A stretch of 64,000 nt of DNA from Pseudomonadota bacterium (GTDB lineage Bacteria > Pseudomonadota > Gammaproteobacteria > Burkholderiales > Burkholderiaceae_C), in the NCBI GenBank assembly GCA_963204815.1, contig CAUJHQ010000029.1, positions 103,699-167,698 on the forward strand, written 5' to 3'. Under the pieces are notes generated by a model. That model was not told the origin of the DNA. It searched no databases and was given only the letters and a program-made list of their open reading frames with translations. The translations under genes and the position numbers were made by a program. Positions 11,704 to 21,191 of the stretch are shown piece after piece. The number at the start of each line of letters is the position of its first letter. Position 1 is the stretch's first letter.

Positions 11704-12707
11704 CGAGCCCCCTGGGCGCCTGCGGCACCCGCCCCCCGAGGGGGACGACCCGACTCGAGACGGCTCGTCGCCGGGTCCGCCGGAACCTCCGTGCGCTCGG
11801 CCACGCGCATCACCGCCGAGCGCGCGCGCGGGTTGGCACGCACCTCGTCGTCCGATGGCTTCACGCGCGCGACGGCGTGCAGCTTCAGCGGCTTCGGCGG
11901 CGCGAAGAGCGCGCGCCGGTCGGGCACGTCCCGGCTCTCGCGCGCGATGAAGTTCTTGACGATGCGGTCTTCCAGCGAATGGAAGCTGATGACGACGAGC
12001 CGCCCCGCCGGCGCCAGCAGTTCGAGCGCGGCGTTCAGCCCCTGTTCGAGCGCCTCAAGCTCGGCGTTGACGAAAATCCGAAGAGCTTGAAATGTGCGCG
12101 TTGCAGGGTCCTGGCCCGGCTCGCGGGTTTTGACTGCACGAGCCACGAGTGCGGATAGTTCCCCGGTGGTTCGAAGAGGACTCCCGCCTTGCCGGCGAGC
12201 AACAACCGCCTTTGCAATCGGTACAGCAAACCGTTCTTCCCCATAGTCGCGGATCACCTGTGCAAGAAGGCGCTCGTCGGCGCGGGCCAGGAAGTCCGCG
12301 GCGGTCTCGCCGCGGGTCGTGTCCATGCGCATGTCCAGCGGCGCATCGAATCGGAAGCTGAAGCCGCGCTGCGGGTCGTCGATCTGCGGCGAGCTAACAC
12401 CCAGATCGAGCAGCACGCCGTCGACCTGGGTGATGCCGAGCGCGTTCAGTTCTTCGCGCATGGCGGCGAAGCTGGCGTGACGGATCGCGAAGCGCGCGTC
12501 GTCGATCTGCTGCGCGGCGGCGATGGCGGCGGGATCCTTGTCGAAGGCGATCAGGCGGCCCTCGGCCGCGAGCCGCGCGAGCACCGCGCGCGAGTGGCCG
12601 CCACGGCCGAAGGTGCCGTCGACGTAGACGCCTTGCGGGCGCGCGACGAGCGCGTCGACCGCCTCGGCGAGCAGCACCGTGGTGTGCACGAGCGCCTGGC
12701 CGCTCAT
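11700..12707 (-). CDS. rsmH: 16S rRNA (cytosine1402-N4)-methyltransferase RsmH
   Basis: A 335-residue SAM-dependent methyltransferase that modifies C1402 in the 30S decoding centre. Motifs: [13 protein letters not shown] at the N terminus, [15 protein letters not shown] (SAM binding), [43 protein letters not shown] and [14 protein letters not shown]. It overlaps mraZ and ftsL by four bases each. Two oddities: the C-terminal tail after ATSRLESG is encoded by dispersed repeat copy C, and codons between about 12065 and 12255 use many A/T-ending codons (TTT, GTA, ATT, CTA, AAA, ACA), unlike the rest of the gene although the protein there is well conserved. Confidence 0.96.
   Translation of the reverse strand: MSGQALVHTTVLLAEAVDALVARPQGVYVDGTFGRGGHSRAVLARLAAEGRLIAFDKDPAAIAAAQQIDDARFAIRHASFAAMREELNALGITQVDGVLLDLGVSSPQIDDPQRGFSFRFDAPLDMRMDTTRGETAADFLARADERLLAQVIRDYGEERFAVPIAKAVVARRQGGSPLRTTGELSALVARAVKTREPGQDPATRTFQALRIFVNAELEALEQGLNAALELLAPAGRLVVISFHSLEDRIVKNFIARESRDVPDRRALFAPPKPLKLHAVARVKPSDDEVRANPRARSAVMRVAERTEVPADPATSRLESGRPPRGAGAAGAQGAR
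11706..11769 (-). repeat. Dispersed structured repeat, copy C (inside the 3' end of rsmH)
   Basis: On the minus strand the order is arm (11769-11761), an 8-base loop (11760-11753), arm (11752-11744; 8 of 9 positions pair), the CCCCCTCGGGGG core (11744-11733) and a GGGGGCT tail (11712-11706). The loop is diverged from copies A and B but the core and tail are the same. It is translated as the last roughly 20 residues of RsmH and ends just before the ftsL start. Confidence 0.75.
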
Positions 12708-13138
12708 CCCCGCACCCGGTTCTGCAGCGATTCGGGGGCGCCGCTGGCGATGGTCATCGCCTCGGTCGCCTCGTAGCGGGCCTTGTCCCACAATTCGAGC
12801 CGGTCCCCCACGCCCATGAAGATCACGTCGCGCTCCAGGCCCGCCCAGTCCCGCAGTTCGGGCGGCACGAGCACGCGCGACGCGCTGTCGATCTCCACTT
12901 CGGTGGCGCTGCCCAGGTACAGGCGGCGCCAGCCGTCGTCCTTCGCCGTCAGCTGCATCAGCTGGGCCTCGAAGGCATCCCAGATCGGACGCGGGTACAC
13001 GGTCAGGCAGCGCGCGGGGTCCTTCGCGATCATCAGGCGGCCGTCGACCGACGCCATGAGCAGGTCGCGCCAACGCGAAGGCACGCTGATGCGCCCCTTT
13101 GCGTCCAGCGTGAGCACCGGCCCACCGCGAAATGCCAC
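12704..13138 (-). CDS. mraZ: Transcriptional regulator MraZ
   Basis: MraZ is an AbrB-like DNA-binding protein that represses the dcw promoter. The protein has two SpoVT-like halves with [19 protein letters not shown] and [19 protein letters not shown]. The frame is open upstream to a GTG at 13198, but that codon lies inside the GTGG operator array and upstream of the predicted transcription start, and would add 20 residues absent from the family. I place the start at the GTG at 13138 ([11 protein letters not shown], 144 residues); GTG at 13147 is an alternative. The stop overlaps rsmH (ATGA). Confidence 0.9.
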   Translation of the reverse strand: MAFRGGPVLTLDAKGRISVPSRWRDLLMASVDGRLMIAKDPARCLTVYPRPIWDAFEAQLMQLTAKDDGWRRLYLGSATEVEIDSASRVLVPPELRDWAGLERDVIFMGVGDRLELWDKARYEATEAMTIASGAPESLQNRVRG

Positions 13139-13208
13139 CAAAGCCACCAGACTGCCCTTTGCCCCACGATTTGCCACCAATGTACCCCGTTTTCCCACCG
13201 GCGGTCAA
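13134..13208 (-). promoter_or_regulatory. mraZ promoter and MraZ-box array
   Basis: On the minus strand TTGACC (13208-13203), an 18-base spacer and TACATT (13184-13179) make a sigma70-like promoter for the dcw cluster. Overlapping and following it are GTGG units whose first G lies at 13198, 13177, 13167, 13147 and 13138, with a GGGG variant near 13188. This puts one unit about every helical turn except for one missing. MraZ is known to bind tandem TGGG/GTGG repeats spaced about ten bases, so this is its likely autoregulatory operator. Confidence 0.75.
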
Positions 13209-13240
13209 CGGCGCTTTGTGCCAAAAAATTCAGGCGCATC

Positions 13241-13331
13241 AAGGACTTAGGCGCGATTCTGGAAGCGTCTCGCCACCCAAAAGTCCTTGTGAAATAAGGA
13301 CTTGAGCAATGCTTGTGAAGTGCTTTGTGAG
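13241..13331. promoter_or_regulatory. A/T-richer intergenic stretch with repeated AAGGACTT and TTGTGA words
   Basis: Between mraZ and the divergent membrane-protein gene, AAGGACTT occurs at 13241-13248 and 13296-13303 and as its complement AAGTCCTT at 13281-13288. The last two form an 8-bp inverted repeat around gtgaaat. TTGTGA occurs near 13287, 13313 and 13325. The stretch is clearly less GC-rich than its surroundings. It could be an operator or promoter region for either gene; no protein is implied. Confidence 0.4.
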
Positions 13332-13370
13332 AATGCGGCCGTTTCGCACCCTCTCCCACCTCCGCGCACG

Positions 13371-13712
13371 ATGAACCACTCGAACGACCCGCTCTGGCGC
13401 CTGCGCCATGCGCTGGCCGGCGTTTCGCTGGCCTTGCTGCTGTCGGTGCCGGCGGCGGCGCTGCTGGGGCGCTGGGCGGGCGACCTCTTCGGGGACACCT
13501 ACGCGGTGCGCGCCGGTGTCTACGGCGCGCTGCTGCTCTACGTGGTGGTGGGCGCCGTCGTGCTCTTCGCCAAGGTGGCGCGGCACGAGACGCGCGCGCT
13601 CTCGCCGGGGCGGCTGGCGCTCTGGTTCGCGAGCCTGTGGTTGTGGCCGGCCTTGCTGGCCGTGGGGCGCGGCGGCACGCCGCCGCCGGCGGGGCCTACT
13701 GGCTCTGCTTGA
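13371..13712 (+). CDS. Hypothetical small membrane protein
   Basis: A 113-residue protein starting MNHSNDPLWRLRHALAG. It has three hydrophobic segments (about residues 14-35, 48-68 and 84-100) and a short Pro/Gly tail, so it should lie in the cytoplasmic membrane. I do not recognise a family. The start was chosen over an in-frame ATG 69 bases upstream because the upstream codons overlap the A/T-rich intergenic region and lack coding bias. Its 3' end overlaps the converging carbonic anhydrase gene by 17 bases. Confidence 0.65.
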   Translation: MNHSNDPLWRLRHALAGVSLALLLSVPAAALLGRWAGDLFGDTYAVRAGVYGALLLYVVVGAVVLFAKVARHETRALSPGRLALWFASLWLWPALLAVGRGGTPPPAGPTGSA

Positions 13713-14763
13713 TCAGCCGGCCCGAGGCCTGCTGCACCGGCCGCGCGTTCATCGGGTACAGGCGGCCGAAGATGTCGAGCTGCTGCTGCGACAACTGCAC
13801 CGGCTGGCGCATCACGATCCACGTGACACCCTCGCTGCACGGCGGCGTCGTCAGCGAACCCATGTAGGTGAAGTAGCGGCGGTCCGGCGGCAGCAGGTGG
13901 TTGAGGTCGATCACCACCGAGGCAGCGACCTCCTCGTTCTTCTCCAGCGGCAGGTTGTTCCAGATCGTCTGCACGATTTGCTGCGCGCTGCCGCGCTCCA
14001 GCAGCACCGCCACCACCGCGAGCTTGCCGTCGCCGTCCTTGTGGACGAGGTGGGCCACCATGTCGAACTGGCGGCCGTCGATGCGCTCTTCGGACGGCCG
14101 GTGGAAGTGGAACTGCACCAGTTCCCACCGCCGCCCACCGACGGTGATGAAGTTGCCCGGCGCCAGGTTCACCTGCACCGTGTGGCCGTTGTCGATGACA
14201 CGGAAGCCGCTGGCGCGGTAGTCGAACTGCACCGGCTCCAGGTCGACGGCGATGCCGTCGCGGATGTCGATCGGGCTCTGCCGCTTGCCGGTGCCGCACA
14301 GCGTGAACTCGGGGCGCAACCCGCCCCAGGCCTGCGGGCCGACTTCGCCCTTGTAGGCCCAGTGCAGGTCGTGGCCGCCGTCGGCCTTCTCCGACGCGCC
14401 TGCCGCACGGGCGGCGGCCTTCGGCGCCGCCGCACGATGCCCGGCCTCGGCCGGCGCGGGCGCCGGCGAGCGCGCCGCGACCTGCACGATGTGCGAAGAC
14501 GAGTTCGGCGCCTTCGACGCCCCGAGCTTCTCGGTCAGCCGGTCGCGCAGGTGCTCGATCGGGTCGACCTCGGCCTTCGGTGCGGCCTCGGCCTTGGCCG
14601 GCGCTTCGGCCTTCGGCTTCGGCTTGGGCGCGGCCTTCGCGGCGGGCTTGGGCTCGGCATGGGCGTCATTGGCGTGCGCGGGGGGCGCGAGCGCCAGCGC
14701 GGCAGACAAGGCCGCGGCCAGCGGCAGAAGGGTGAACAGCGGCAGACGGCGATGGGTGTTCAT
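13696..14763 (-). CDS. Periplasmic alpha-type carbonic anhydrase
   Basis: A 355-residue protein predicted to interconvert CO2 and bicarbonate in the periplasm. A signal peptide ends near residue 32 (ALAPPAHA). A long Ala/Pro/Lys-rich linker (about 33-120) precedes the catalytic domain. The domain starts HWAYKGEVGPQAWGG and has SPIDI, the zinc-ligand pair in QFHFHRPSEE, the third His in AHLVHKDGDGKLAVVAV, and SLTTPPCSEGVTWIV, all typical of alpha carbonic anhydrases. Length is greater than the usual 240-250 because of the linker. The final residues overlap the 3' end of the converging membrane-protein gene. Confidence 0.9.
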   Translation of the reverse strand: MNTHRRLPLFTLLPLAAALSAALALAPPAHANDAHAEPKPAAKAAPKPKPKAEAPAKAEAAPKAEVDPIEHLRDRLTEKLGASKAPNSSSHIVQVAARSPAPAPAEAGHRAAAPKAAARAAGASEKADGGHDLHWAYKGEVGPQAWGGLRPEFTLCGTGKRQSPIDIRDGIAVDLEPVQFDYRASGFRVIDNGHTVQVNLAPGNFITVGGRRWELVQFHFHRPSEERIDGRQFDMVAHLVHKDGDGKLAVVAVLLERGSAQQIVQTIWNNLPLEKNEEVAASVVIDLNHLLPPDRRYFTYMGSLTTPPCSEGVTWIVMRQPVQLSQQQLDIFGRLYPMNARPVQQASGRLIKQSQ

Positions 14764-14827
14764 GGGCGGGACTCCGCCCTCGTTATCGGCCGCCGCCCGG
14801 CGCGGCTTGAGGGTGGCGCGGCCCCGT

Positions 14828-16033
14828 TCAGGCCAGGCGCGGCTTGACCCAGAGCCAGGCCACCAGCCCCACGGCCAGCATCGCCGCCGAAGCGACCGCC
14901 AGCGCGACCGTCGAGTGCATCACGAACGGCGCCACCACGCCGGCCACCAGCGCGTTGACGAGGCTGCCGGCGCAGGACTGCACCGACGAGGCCATGCCGC
15001 GCCGGTCGGGCACCAGGTCGAGCACCATCAGCGTCACGGCCGGCACCATCAGCGACCAACCGAAGGCGTAGACCGCGATCGGCGCCACCGCCCACCAGGG
15101 CGACGGCTCGAACAGCAGGTTCAACGCCACGTTCAGCACCGACACCACGAACATGACGACGAAACCGTGCCGCACCTGGTGGCGCGGCGGGATGCGGCCG
15201 GCGAGCCGGCCCGAGAACCACGCGCCGCCCATCACGCCTGCCACGGTGAGCAGGAAGAACCAGAAGAACTGCTGCGGCCCCAGGCGCAGGTGCTCGCCCA
15301 GGAACACCGGCGCGGACAGCACGTACAGGAACATGCCGTTGAAGGGCACGCCGCTGGCCACCACCAGCGCCATGAAGCGTGCGCTGCGCACCATGCCCCA
15401 GTAACCGGCAAGCAGCGGCCGCGGATGGAACGACTGGCGCGACGCGACCGGCAGCGACTCCGGCAGCAGGCGCCAGTTCGCCGCCAGCAGCAGCGCCCCC
15501 ACGGCGGCGAGGAACCAGAAGATCGACGACCAGGCCGCGTGCACGAAGAGGAAGCCGCCGATCACCGGCGCGATCGCCGGCGCGATGCCGAAGTAGATCG
15601 TCACCTGCGACATCATGCGTTGCGCATCGGCCGGCGCGAACATGTCGCGGATGATGGCGCGCGACACCACCATGCCCGCCCCCGCCGACATGCCCTGCAG
15701 CGTGCGGAAGACGACGAGTTCGACGATCGAGCCCGACAGCGCGCAGCCCGCCGAGGCCAGCGTGAACACCGCCAGCCCGGCCAGCACCACCGGCTGGCGG
15801 CCGAAGCTGTCGGCCAGCGCGCCGTGGAACAGGTTCATCAGCGCGAAGCCGAGCAGGTAGCTCGACAGCGTCTGCTGCATCTGCGCCGGCGTGGCGCCGA
15901 TGTTGGCCGCGATGCCGGCGAACGCCGGCAGGTAGGTGTCGATCGAGAACGGGCCCAGCGTGCCCATGCCGGCCAGCAGCAGCGCCAGCGTCCAGCGCGG
16001 GCCGCGCCAGAGCGAGCGTGCGTGAGGGGTCAT
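14828..16033 (-). CDS. Bcr/CflA-family MFS multidrug exporter
   Basis: A 401-residue major facilitator with twelve predicted helices. Helix 1 reads FSIDTYLPAFAGIAANIGAT, the Bcr/CflA signature; the loop 2-3 motif is GALADSFGRQPVVLAG, and RTLQGMSAGAGMVVSRAIIRD is the typical motif between helices 4 and 5. It probably exports drugs or small metabolites by proton antiport in the inner membrane; the substrate cannot be read from sequence. The start MTPHARSLWRGPRW is used because the 12 residues of open frame upstream do not fit the family. It is divergent from the dioxygenase-like gene. Confidence 0.9.
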   Translation of the reverse strand: MTPHARSLWRGPRWTLALLLAGMGTLGPFSIDTYLPAFAGIAANIGATPAQMQQTLSSYLLGFALMNLFHGALADSFGRQPVVLAGLAVFTLASAGCALSGSIVELVVFRTLQGMSAGAGMVVSRAIIRDMFAPADAQRMMSQVTIYFGIAPAIAPVIGGFLFVHAAWSSIFWFLAAVGALLLAANWRLLPESLPVASRQSFHPRPLLAGYWGMVRSARFMALVVASGVPFNGMFLYVLSAPVFLGEHLRLGPQQFFWFFLLTVAGVMGGAWFSGRLAGRIPPRHQVRHGFVVMFVVSVLNVALNLLFEPSPWWAVAPIAVYAFGWSLMVPAVTLMVLDLVPDRRGMASSVQSCAGSLVNALVAGVVAPFVMHSTVALAVASAAMLAVGLVAWLWVKPRLA

Positions 16034-16092
16034 CGGGAAGCGCAAAGGCCTGGAGTCTAGCGAGGGCACGGTGGCGGTGATGCAATGCGCCG

Positions 16093-16731
16093 ATGAATCC
16101 TCCGCGCCGCACCCTCCTCGCCGGCACCGCCGCGCTGCTGGCCCTGCCGGCGCTGGCCGCCACGCGCCCCTTCGCCGAGATGACCGACGGCCCGTTCTAC
16201 CCGCCGCCGCGCTGGCGCGAACGCTGGCCCGACTGGGACGCCGACCTCACGCGCGTGCAGCGCGGCGCCGAGGCGAGGGTGGCGCGCGGCGAACACTTCG
16301 GGCTCGAACTGGCCGTGCTCGACACCGATGGCCGTGCGCTCGACAACGCGGAGGTCGAGATCTGGCAGTGCGACGCGCTCGCCGCCTACCGCCACCCGAA
16401 CGTGGCGCAGGAGCCGGGCCGCTTCGACGAAGGCTTCCAGGGCTTCGGCGCCGCGCGCAGCGGGCGCGGCGGCACGCTGGCGCTGCGCACCATCAAGCCG
16501 GTGCCCTACCCCGGCCGCACGCCGCACATCCACGTGAAGCTGCGCCACCCGAGCTTCGGCGAACGCACGTCGCAGCTGTTCATCGCCGGCGACCCCGGAA
16601 ACGCGCGCGACTTCCTCTGGCGCCGGCTCGGCGCCGAGGAGCGCGCCGCGCTCGACATGAAGCTCGAGCCCGCGCCGGCCGGCAGCGGCCTGCGCTGGGT
16701 GGCGCGGCACCGCCTGGTGGTGCCGGCCTGA
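16093..16731 (+). CDS. Exported intradiol-dioxygenase-like protein
   Basis: A 212-residue protein with a Tat-like leader (NPPRRTLLAGTAALLALPALAA). It is related to the beta-sandwich of protocatechuate 3,4-dioxygenase: TDGPFYPPP, a sugar-like VLDTDGRALDNAEVEIWQCD strand pair and PYPGRTPHIHVKL, with the HIHVK motif supplying two iron-ligand histidines of the family. Other candidate iron ligands are Tyr in the AAYRHP stretch. Exported members of this family are poorly characterised, so a ring-cleaving role is inferred only. It ends eight bases before the 3' end of rnpB, which converges on it. Confidence 0.8.
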   Translation: MNPPRRTLLAGTAALLALPALAATRPFAEMTDGPFYPPPRWRERWPDWDADLTRVQRGAEARVARGEHFGLELAVLDTDGRALDNAEVEIWQCDALAAYRHPNVAQEPGRFDEGFQGFGAARSGRGGTLALRTIKPVPYPGRTPHIHVKLRHPSFGERTSQLFIAGDPGNARDFLWRRLGAEERAALDMKLEPAPAGSGLRWVARHRLVVPA

Positions 16732-16738
16732 ATAAAGT

Positions 16739-17190
16739 GTGAAGCGGGCCGATAGGCCGGATTCTGTGCACGCCAGCCGCCTTGCGACGACCGGCGCGTG
16801 ACCGCCATTCCTCTGGGCCCGTGGTCGCCCACGGGCTCGGTGCCACCTACCCGCCGGCTCTGCGGGACCGCATCATCGCCGGCCTACTTGGTGTTGCTGC
16901 GCGTAGAGATTGCCCGTTTCACCCCGGGCGGGCTTGCCCGCCCGGGGTGGCTGCGCGGCACGGGCTTTCGCCCGTGGGTTCGCGCGGCTTGCGCCGCACG
17001 CCCCGGCCGGCTCTCGCCGGCCCCTTGCAGAACACCCGCTGACAGGGACACCGCCCAGACTCGTCTCTGTTGCTCTGATCCTCACCTCGCGGTGGACAGC
17101 CGTTAGCTGCTACGCTGCCCTGTGCAGTCCGGACCTTCCTCCCGTGCCGTGTTTCCACGCTCGCACCGGCGGCGGTCTGGCCCGCTTCAC
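16739..17190 (-). ncRNA. rnpB: RNase P RNA (class A)
   Basis: The catalytic RNA that trims tRNA 5' leaders. On the minus strand a perfect 12-bp P1 helix joins the 5' end (17190-17179) to the 3' end (16750-16739). The conserved 5' core GGAGGAAGGTCCGGACT (near 17150), GAGCAACAGAGACGAG, and the 3' core CAGAATCCGGCCTATCGG are present. At about 452 nt it is longer than the roughly 377 nt of E. coli. The extra length sits in a row of strong hairpins at 16921-17022, three of them capped by GNRA loops (GAGA, GCAA, GAAA). Confidence 0.95.
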
Positions 17191-17219
17191 GGAAACGATT
17201 ATCCCAGGAGAGAGTGCCC

Positions 17220-18137
<918 letters not shown>

Positions 18138-18341
18138 GCGAGCGCGGGCGGCGCCGGCTGCGGCGGCGCCCGGGGCGCCGCCTCCTCGGGTGGTGGCAGC
18201 GTCACGTGCTCGGGGCGGAACCAGGCGAGCGCGGCGCCGATGCCCGTCAGCACCGCCAGGACGGCGGCCAGCCACCACACGACCTGGTCCCGGGCCCTCA
18301 TGCCGCGAGTATGCGGCGGCCGTGCCAGGCCGCCGCGCCGC

Positions 18342-19217
18342 TCACTGCGCCTGCTGCAGCGCGCGGATGCGGTCTTCGATCGGCGGGTGGCTGGAGAACA
18401 GCGCCATCAGGCCGCTCGGCTTGGCGCTGATGCCCATCGTCGCGACCGATTGCGGCAGCTGGCCGGGGTCGAGGCCGCCCAGGCGCGCCAGCGCGTTGAT
18501 CATCGGCTGCTTGCGGCCCATCATCTGCGCGGCGCCGGCGTCGGCACGGTACTCGCGCTGGCGCGAGAACCACGCCACGATGATCGCGGCGAGCACGCCG
18601 AGCACGATGTCGAGCACGACGGTGGTCACGTAGTAGCCCACGCCCGGGCCTTCGCGGTCGTTCTTCAGGATGACCTTGTCGACGAAGTAGCCGATCACGC
18701 GCGACAGGAAGACGACGAAGGTGTTCATCACGCCCTGGATGAGCGTCATCGTCACCATGTCGCCGTTCGCGACGTGCGCGACCTCGTGGCCGATGACGGC
18801 CTCGACCTCGTCGCGGTTCATGCTGTGCAGCAGGCCGGTGGACACGGCGACGAGCGCCGAGTTCTTGAAGGCGCCGGTCGCGAAGGCGTTCGGCTCGCCG
18901 TCGTAGATGGCGACTTCGGGCATCTTGATGCCGGCCTTCTGCGAGAAGTTGGCCACGGCGCCGACGATCCAGCGGTGGGTGGGGTCCTGCGACTCGTTGA
19001 TGACCTGCGCACCGGTGCTCCACTTGGCCATCGGCTTGCTCATCAGCAGCGAGATGAACGCGCCGCCGAAGCCCATCACGGCGGCGAAACCCAGCAGCTG
19101 GCCGAGGTTCAGGCCGTTGGCCGTGAGGAAGCGGTTCACGCCCAGCAGGCTGGCCGCGATGCCCAGCACGAGCATGACGGCCACGTTGGTGACGACGAAC
19201 AACAGCACACGCTTCAT
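18342..19217 (-). CDS. htpX: Membrane zinc metalloprotease HtpX
   Basis: A 291-residue M48 protease of inner-membrane quality control. Two N-terminal helices (residues about 4-25 and 36-55) precede the catalytic HEVAHV motif near residue 142; [10 protein letters not shown] supplies the third zinc ligand and two more helices lie between them. The C-terminal [14 protein letters not shown] motif is typical. Length matches E. coli HtpX. In other bacteria it is induced by membrane or heat stress; no such promoter is evident here. Confidence 0.96.
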   Translation of the reverse strand: MKRVLLFVVTNVAVMLVLGIAASLLGVNRFLTANGLNLGQLLGFAAVMGFGGAFISLLMSKPMAKWSTGAQVINESQDPTHRWIVGAVANFSQKAGIKMPEVAIYDGEPNAFATGAFKNSALVAVSTGLLHSMNRDEVEAVIGHEVAHVANGDMVTMTLIQGVMNTFVVFLSRVIGYFVDKVILKNDREGPGVGYYVTTVVLDIVLGVLAAIIVAWFSRQREYRADAGAAQMMGRKQPMINALARLGGLDPGQLPQSVATMGISAKPSGLMALFSSHPPIEDRIRALQQAQ

Positions 19218-19292
19218 GGTCTTGGCGCCCGCTCGGGGCGCGTCGGTTCAGGGATGAGCGCGATGTTAGGGCCCGGCCGGCCCTTTCAAGGC

Positions 19293-20114
19293 TTAACCCC
19301 GCAACCGGACCTGATTCGGCTGCTTCGCCGGCACGAGCTCGAAGCTGTCGGGGTGCTGGCGCAGCAGGCGCGTGGGGGTGCCGCCGCGGCCGATGAGGCC
19401 GGCGTCGCGCAACCGCTCGGCGGCGACGCGCAGTTCGACCGCGCTGCCGCGCAGCAGTTCGGGCATCGCGGCCAGGATCTGGCGCACGCCTTCGGGCCGC
19501 TCGGGCGGCGGCGCCGGTGCGGCGGGCGGCGGCGGCGACGCCTCGACCGCGGCGGCCTTGCGGCGGGTGCCCGACTTGCGGGCCGCCGGCGCTGCCGTCT
19601 CGGCGGACTTCTCGGTCGCCTTATCGGTCGCTCTCTGGGTCGCCTTCCCGGCCGCCTTCGCCGCGGCCCGCGGCGCCGACTTCGCCGCCGTGCTGCGTGC
19701 CTTGCGGTGCGAGAGCACGGTGTAGGCGTCATAGACCGTCATCGTCTCGTCGCCGGTCTTGCCTTCCTGGCCGAGGCCGACGACGCGGCAGCCCTTCTCG
19801 CGCAGCCGGCTCACCAGCGGCGCGAAGTCGGAGTCCGACGACGCGATGGCCACCACGTCGGGCCGCTCGGCGAGCACGAGGTCGATGGCGTCGACCGCCA
19901 GCGCGATGTCGGTCGAATTCTTGCCCGCCGCCAGGTTCACCATCGGCCGGATGCCCAAGCGCTTGAACGCCGCCTGGTGCTTGGCCGCGCTCTCGGCGGT
20001 GCAGTAGGCACGCCGCACGTGCAGCGCGCCGTGCTCGGCCAGCAGCGCCGCCACGGCCTGTTCGATGACGTCGAGCGACACGTTGTCGGCGTCGATCAGC
20101 AGCATGACCTTCAT
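19293..20114 (-). CDS. NYN-domain (PIN-like) protein with C-terminal OST-HTH-like domain
   Basis: A 273-residue protein. Residues 1-140 form a NYN/LabA-type PIN-like nuclease fold: [10 protein letters not shown] with the first acidic pair, [13 protein letters not shown] and [17 protein letters not shown] with further acidic residues. A 65-residue Ala/Lys/Thr linker follows, then about 65 residues ([15 protein letters not shown] to VRLRG) resembling a winged OST-HTH/LOTUS module that binds RNA. This suggests an RNA nuclease or RNA-binding regulator, but the substrate is unknown. Its start overlaps the pyrC stop (ATGA), so the two are coupled. Confidence 0.8.
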   Translation of the reverse strand: MKVMLLIDADNVSLDVIEQAVAALLAEHGALHVRRAYCTAESAAKHQAAFKRLGIRPMVNLAAGKNSTDIALAVDAIDLVLAERPDVVAIASSDSDFAPLVSRLREKGCRVVGLGQEGKTGDETMTVYDAYTVLSHRKARSTAAKSAPRAAAKAAGKATQRATDKATEKSAETAAPAARKSGTRRKAAAVEASPPPPAAPAPPPERPEGVRQILAAMPELLRGSAVELRVAAERLRDAGLIGRGGTPTRLLRQHPDSFELVPAKQPNQVRLRG

Positions 20115-21154
20115 GCGAGTCTCCAGTTCAGTGTCTCGCCGCCGCGCAGCGGCTTGATCACCGCGTCGCCGAAGGGCAGCGTCTCCGGCAGCGCCCAGGC
20201 CTCGCGGCGCAGCGTGACGCGCTCGCGGTTGCGCGGCAGGCCGTAGAAGTCGGGGCCGTGGAAGCTGGCGAAAGCCTCCAGGCGGTCGAGCGCGCCGACG
20301 GCGTCGAACGCCTCGGCGTAGAGCTCCAGCGCCGCCGGCGCGGTGTAGCAGCCGGCGCCGCAGACCGACTGCTCCTTCAGCGCCGCCGCGTGCGGCGCGC
20401 TGTCGGTGCCGAGGAAGAACTTCGCGCTGCCCGAGGTGGCCGCCTTCACCAGCGCGTCGCGGTGCACTTCGCGCTTGAGCACCGGCAGGCAGTACCAGTG
20501 CGGGCGCAGTCCACCGACGAACAGTGCGTTGCGGTTGTAGAGCAGGTGGTGCGCGGTGATGGTGGCGCCGGTGTGGGCGTCGGCCGCGGCCACGTACTCG
20601 GCGGCGTCCTTCGTCGTGATGTGCTCGAACACCACCTTCAGCGCCGGGAAGTCGCGCCGCAGCGGCTGCATCACGCGCTCGATGAACACGGCCTCGCGGT
20701 CGAAGATGTCGACCTCGGGGTCGGTCACCTCGCCGTGCACCAGCAGCAGCAGGCCTTCGCGCTGCATCGCTTCGAGCGTGGCGTAGGTCTTCCTGATGTC
20801 GGTGACGCCGGCGTCGCTGTTCGTCGTCGCGCCCGCCGGGTAGAGCTTCAGCGCCACGACGCCGGCCGCCTTCGCGCGCGCGATCTCGTCGGGCGGCGTG
20901 TTGTCGGTGAGGTAGAGCGTCATCAGCGGCTCGAACGACGTGTTCGGCGGCAGCGCGGCGAGGATGCGCGCGCGGTATTCGGCCGCCTGCGCCGCGGTGG
21001 TCACCGGCGGCTTCAGGTTCGGCATGACGATGGCGCGCGCGAACTGGCGCGCCGTGGCCGGCAGCACGGCGGCGAGCGCGGCGCCGTCGCGCAGGTGCAG
21101 GTGCCAGTCGTCGGGGCGGGTGATCGAGAGCAGGTCGCGGCTCGGGGAAGTCAT
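20111..21154 (-). CDS. pyrC: Dihydroorotase
   Basis: A 347-residue class II dihydroorotase that closes carbamoyl-aspartate to dihydroorotate in pyrimidine synthesis. [13 protein letters not shown] gives two zinc histidines, [15 protein letters not shown] holds the carboxylated lysine, VHGEVTD and FEHITT give further ligands and [13 protein letters not shown] the catalytic Asp. The start [17 protein letters not shown] aligns with E. coli PyrC; an ATG nine bases upstream is possible. It overlaps the downstream NYN-domain gene by four bases. Confidence 0.96.
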   Translation of the reverse strand: MTSPSRDLLSITRPDDWHLHLRDGAALAAVLPATARQFARAIVMPNLKPPVTTAAQAAEYRARILAALPPNTSFEPLMTLYLTDNTPPDEIARAKAAGVVALKLYPAGATTNSDAGVTDIRKTYATLEAMQREGLLLLVHGEVTDPEVDIFDREAVFIERVMQPLRRDFPALKVVFEHITTKDAAEYVAAADAHTGATITAHHLLYNRNALFVGGLRPHWYCLPVLKREVHRDALVKAATSGSAKFFLGTDSAPHAAALKEQSVCGAGCYTAPAALELYAEAFDAVGALDRLEAFASFHGPDFYGLPRNRERVTLRREAWALPETLPFGDAVIKPLRGGETLNWRLA

Positions 21155-21191
21155 GCGGACCATTCTCGCACCCGCCTCCGGCGGGCCGCGG

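Noticed and set aside
13139..13198. Longer MraZ beginning at GTG 13198
   Set aside because: That codon is part of the GTGG operator array and lies upstream of the predicted transcription start; the extra residues have no family counterpart.
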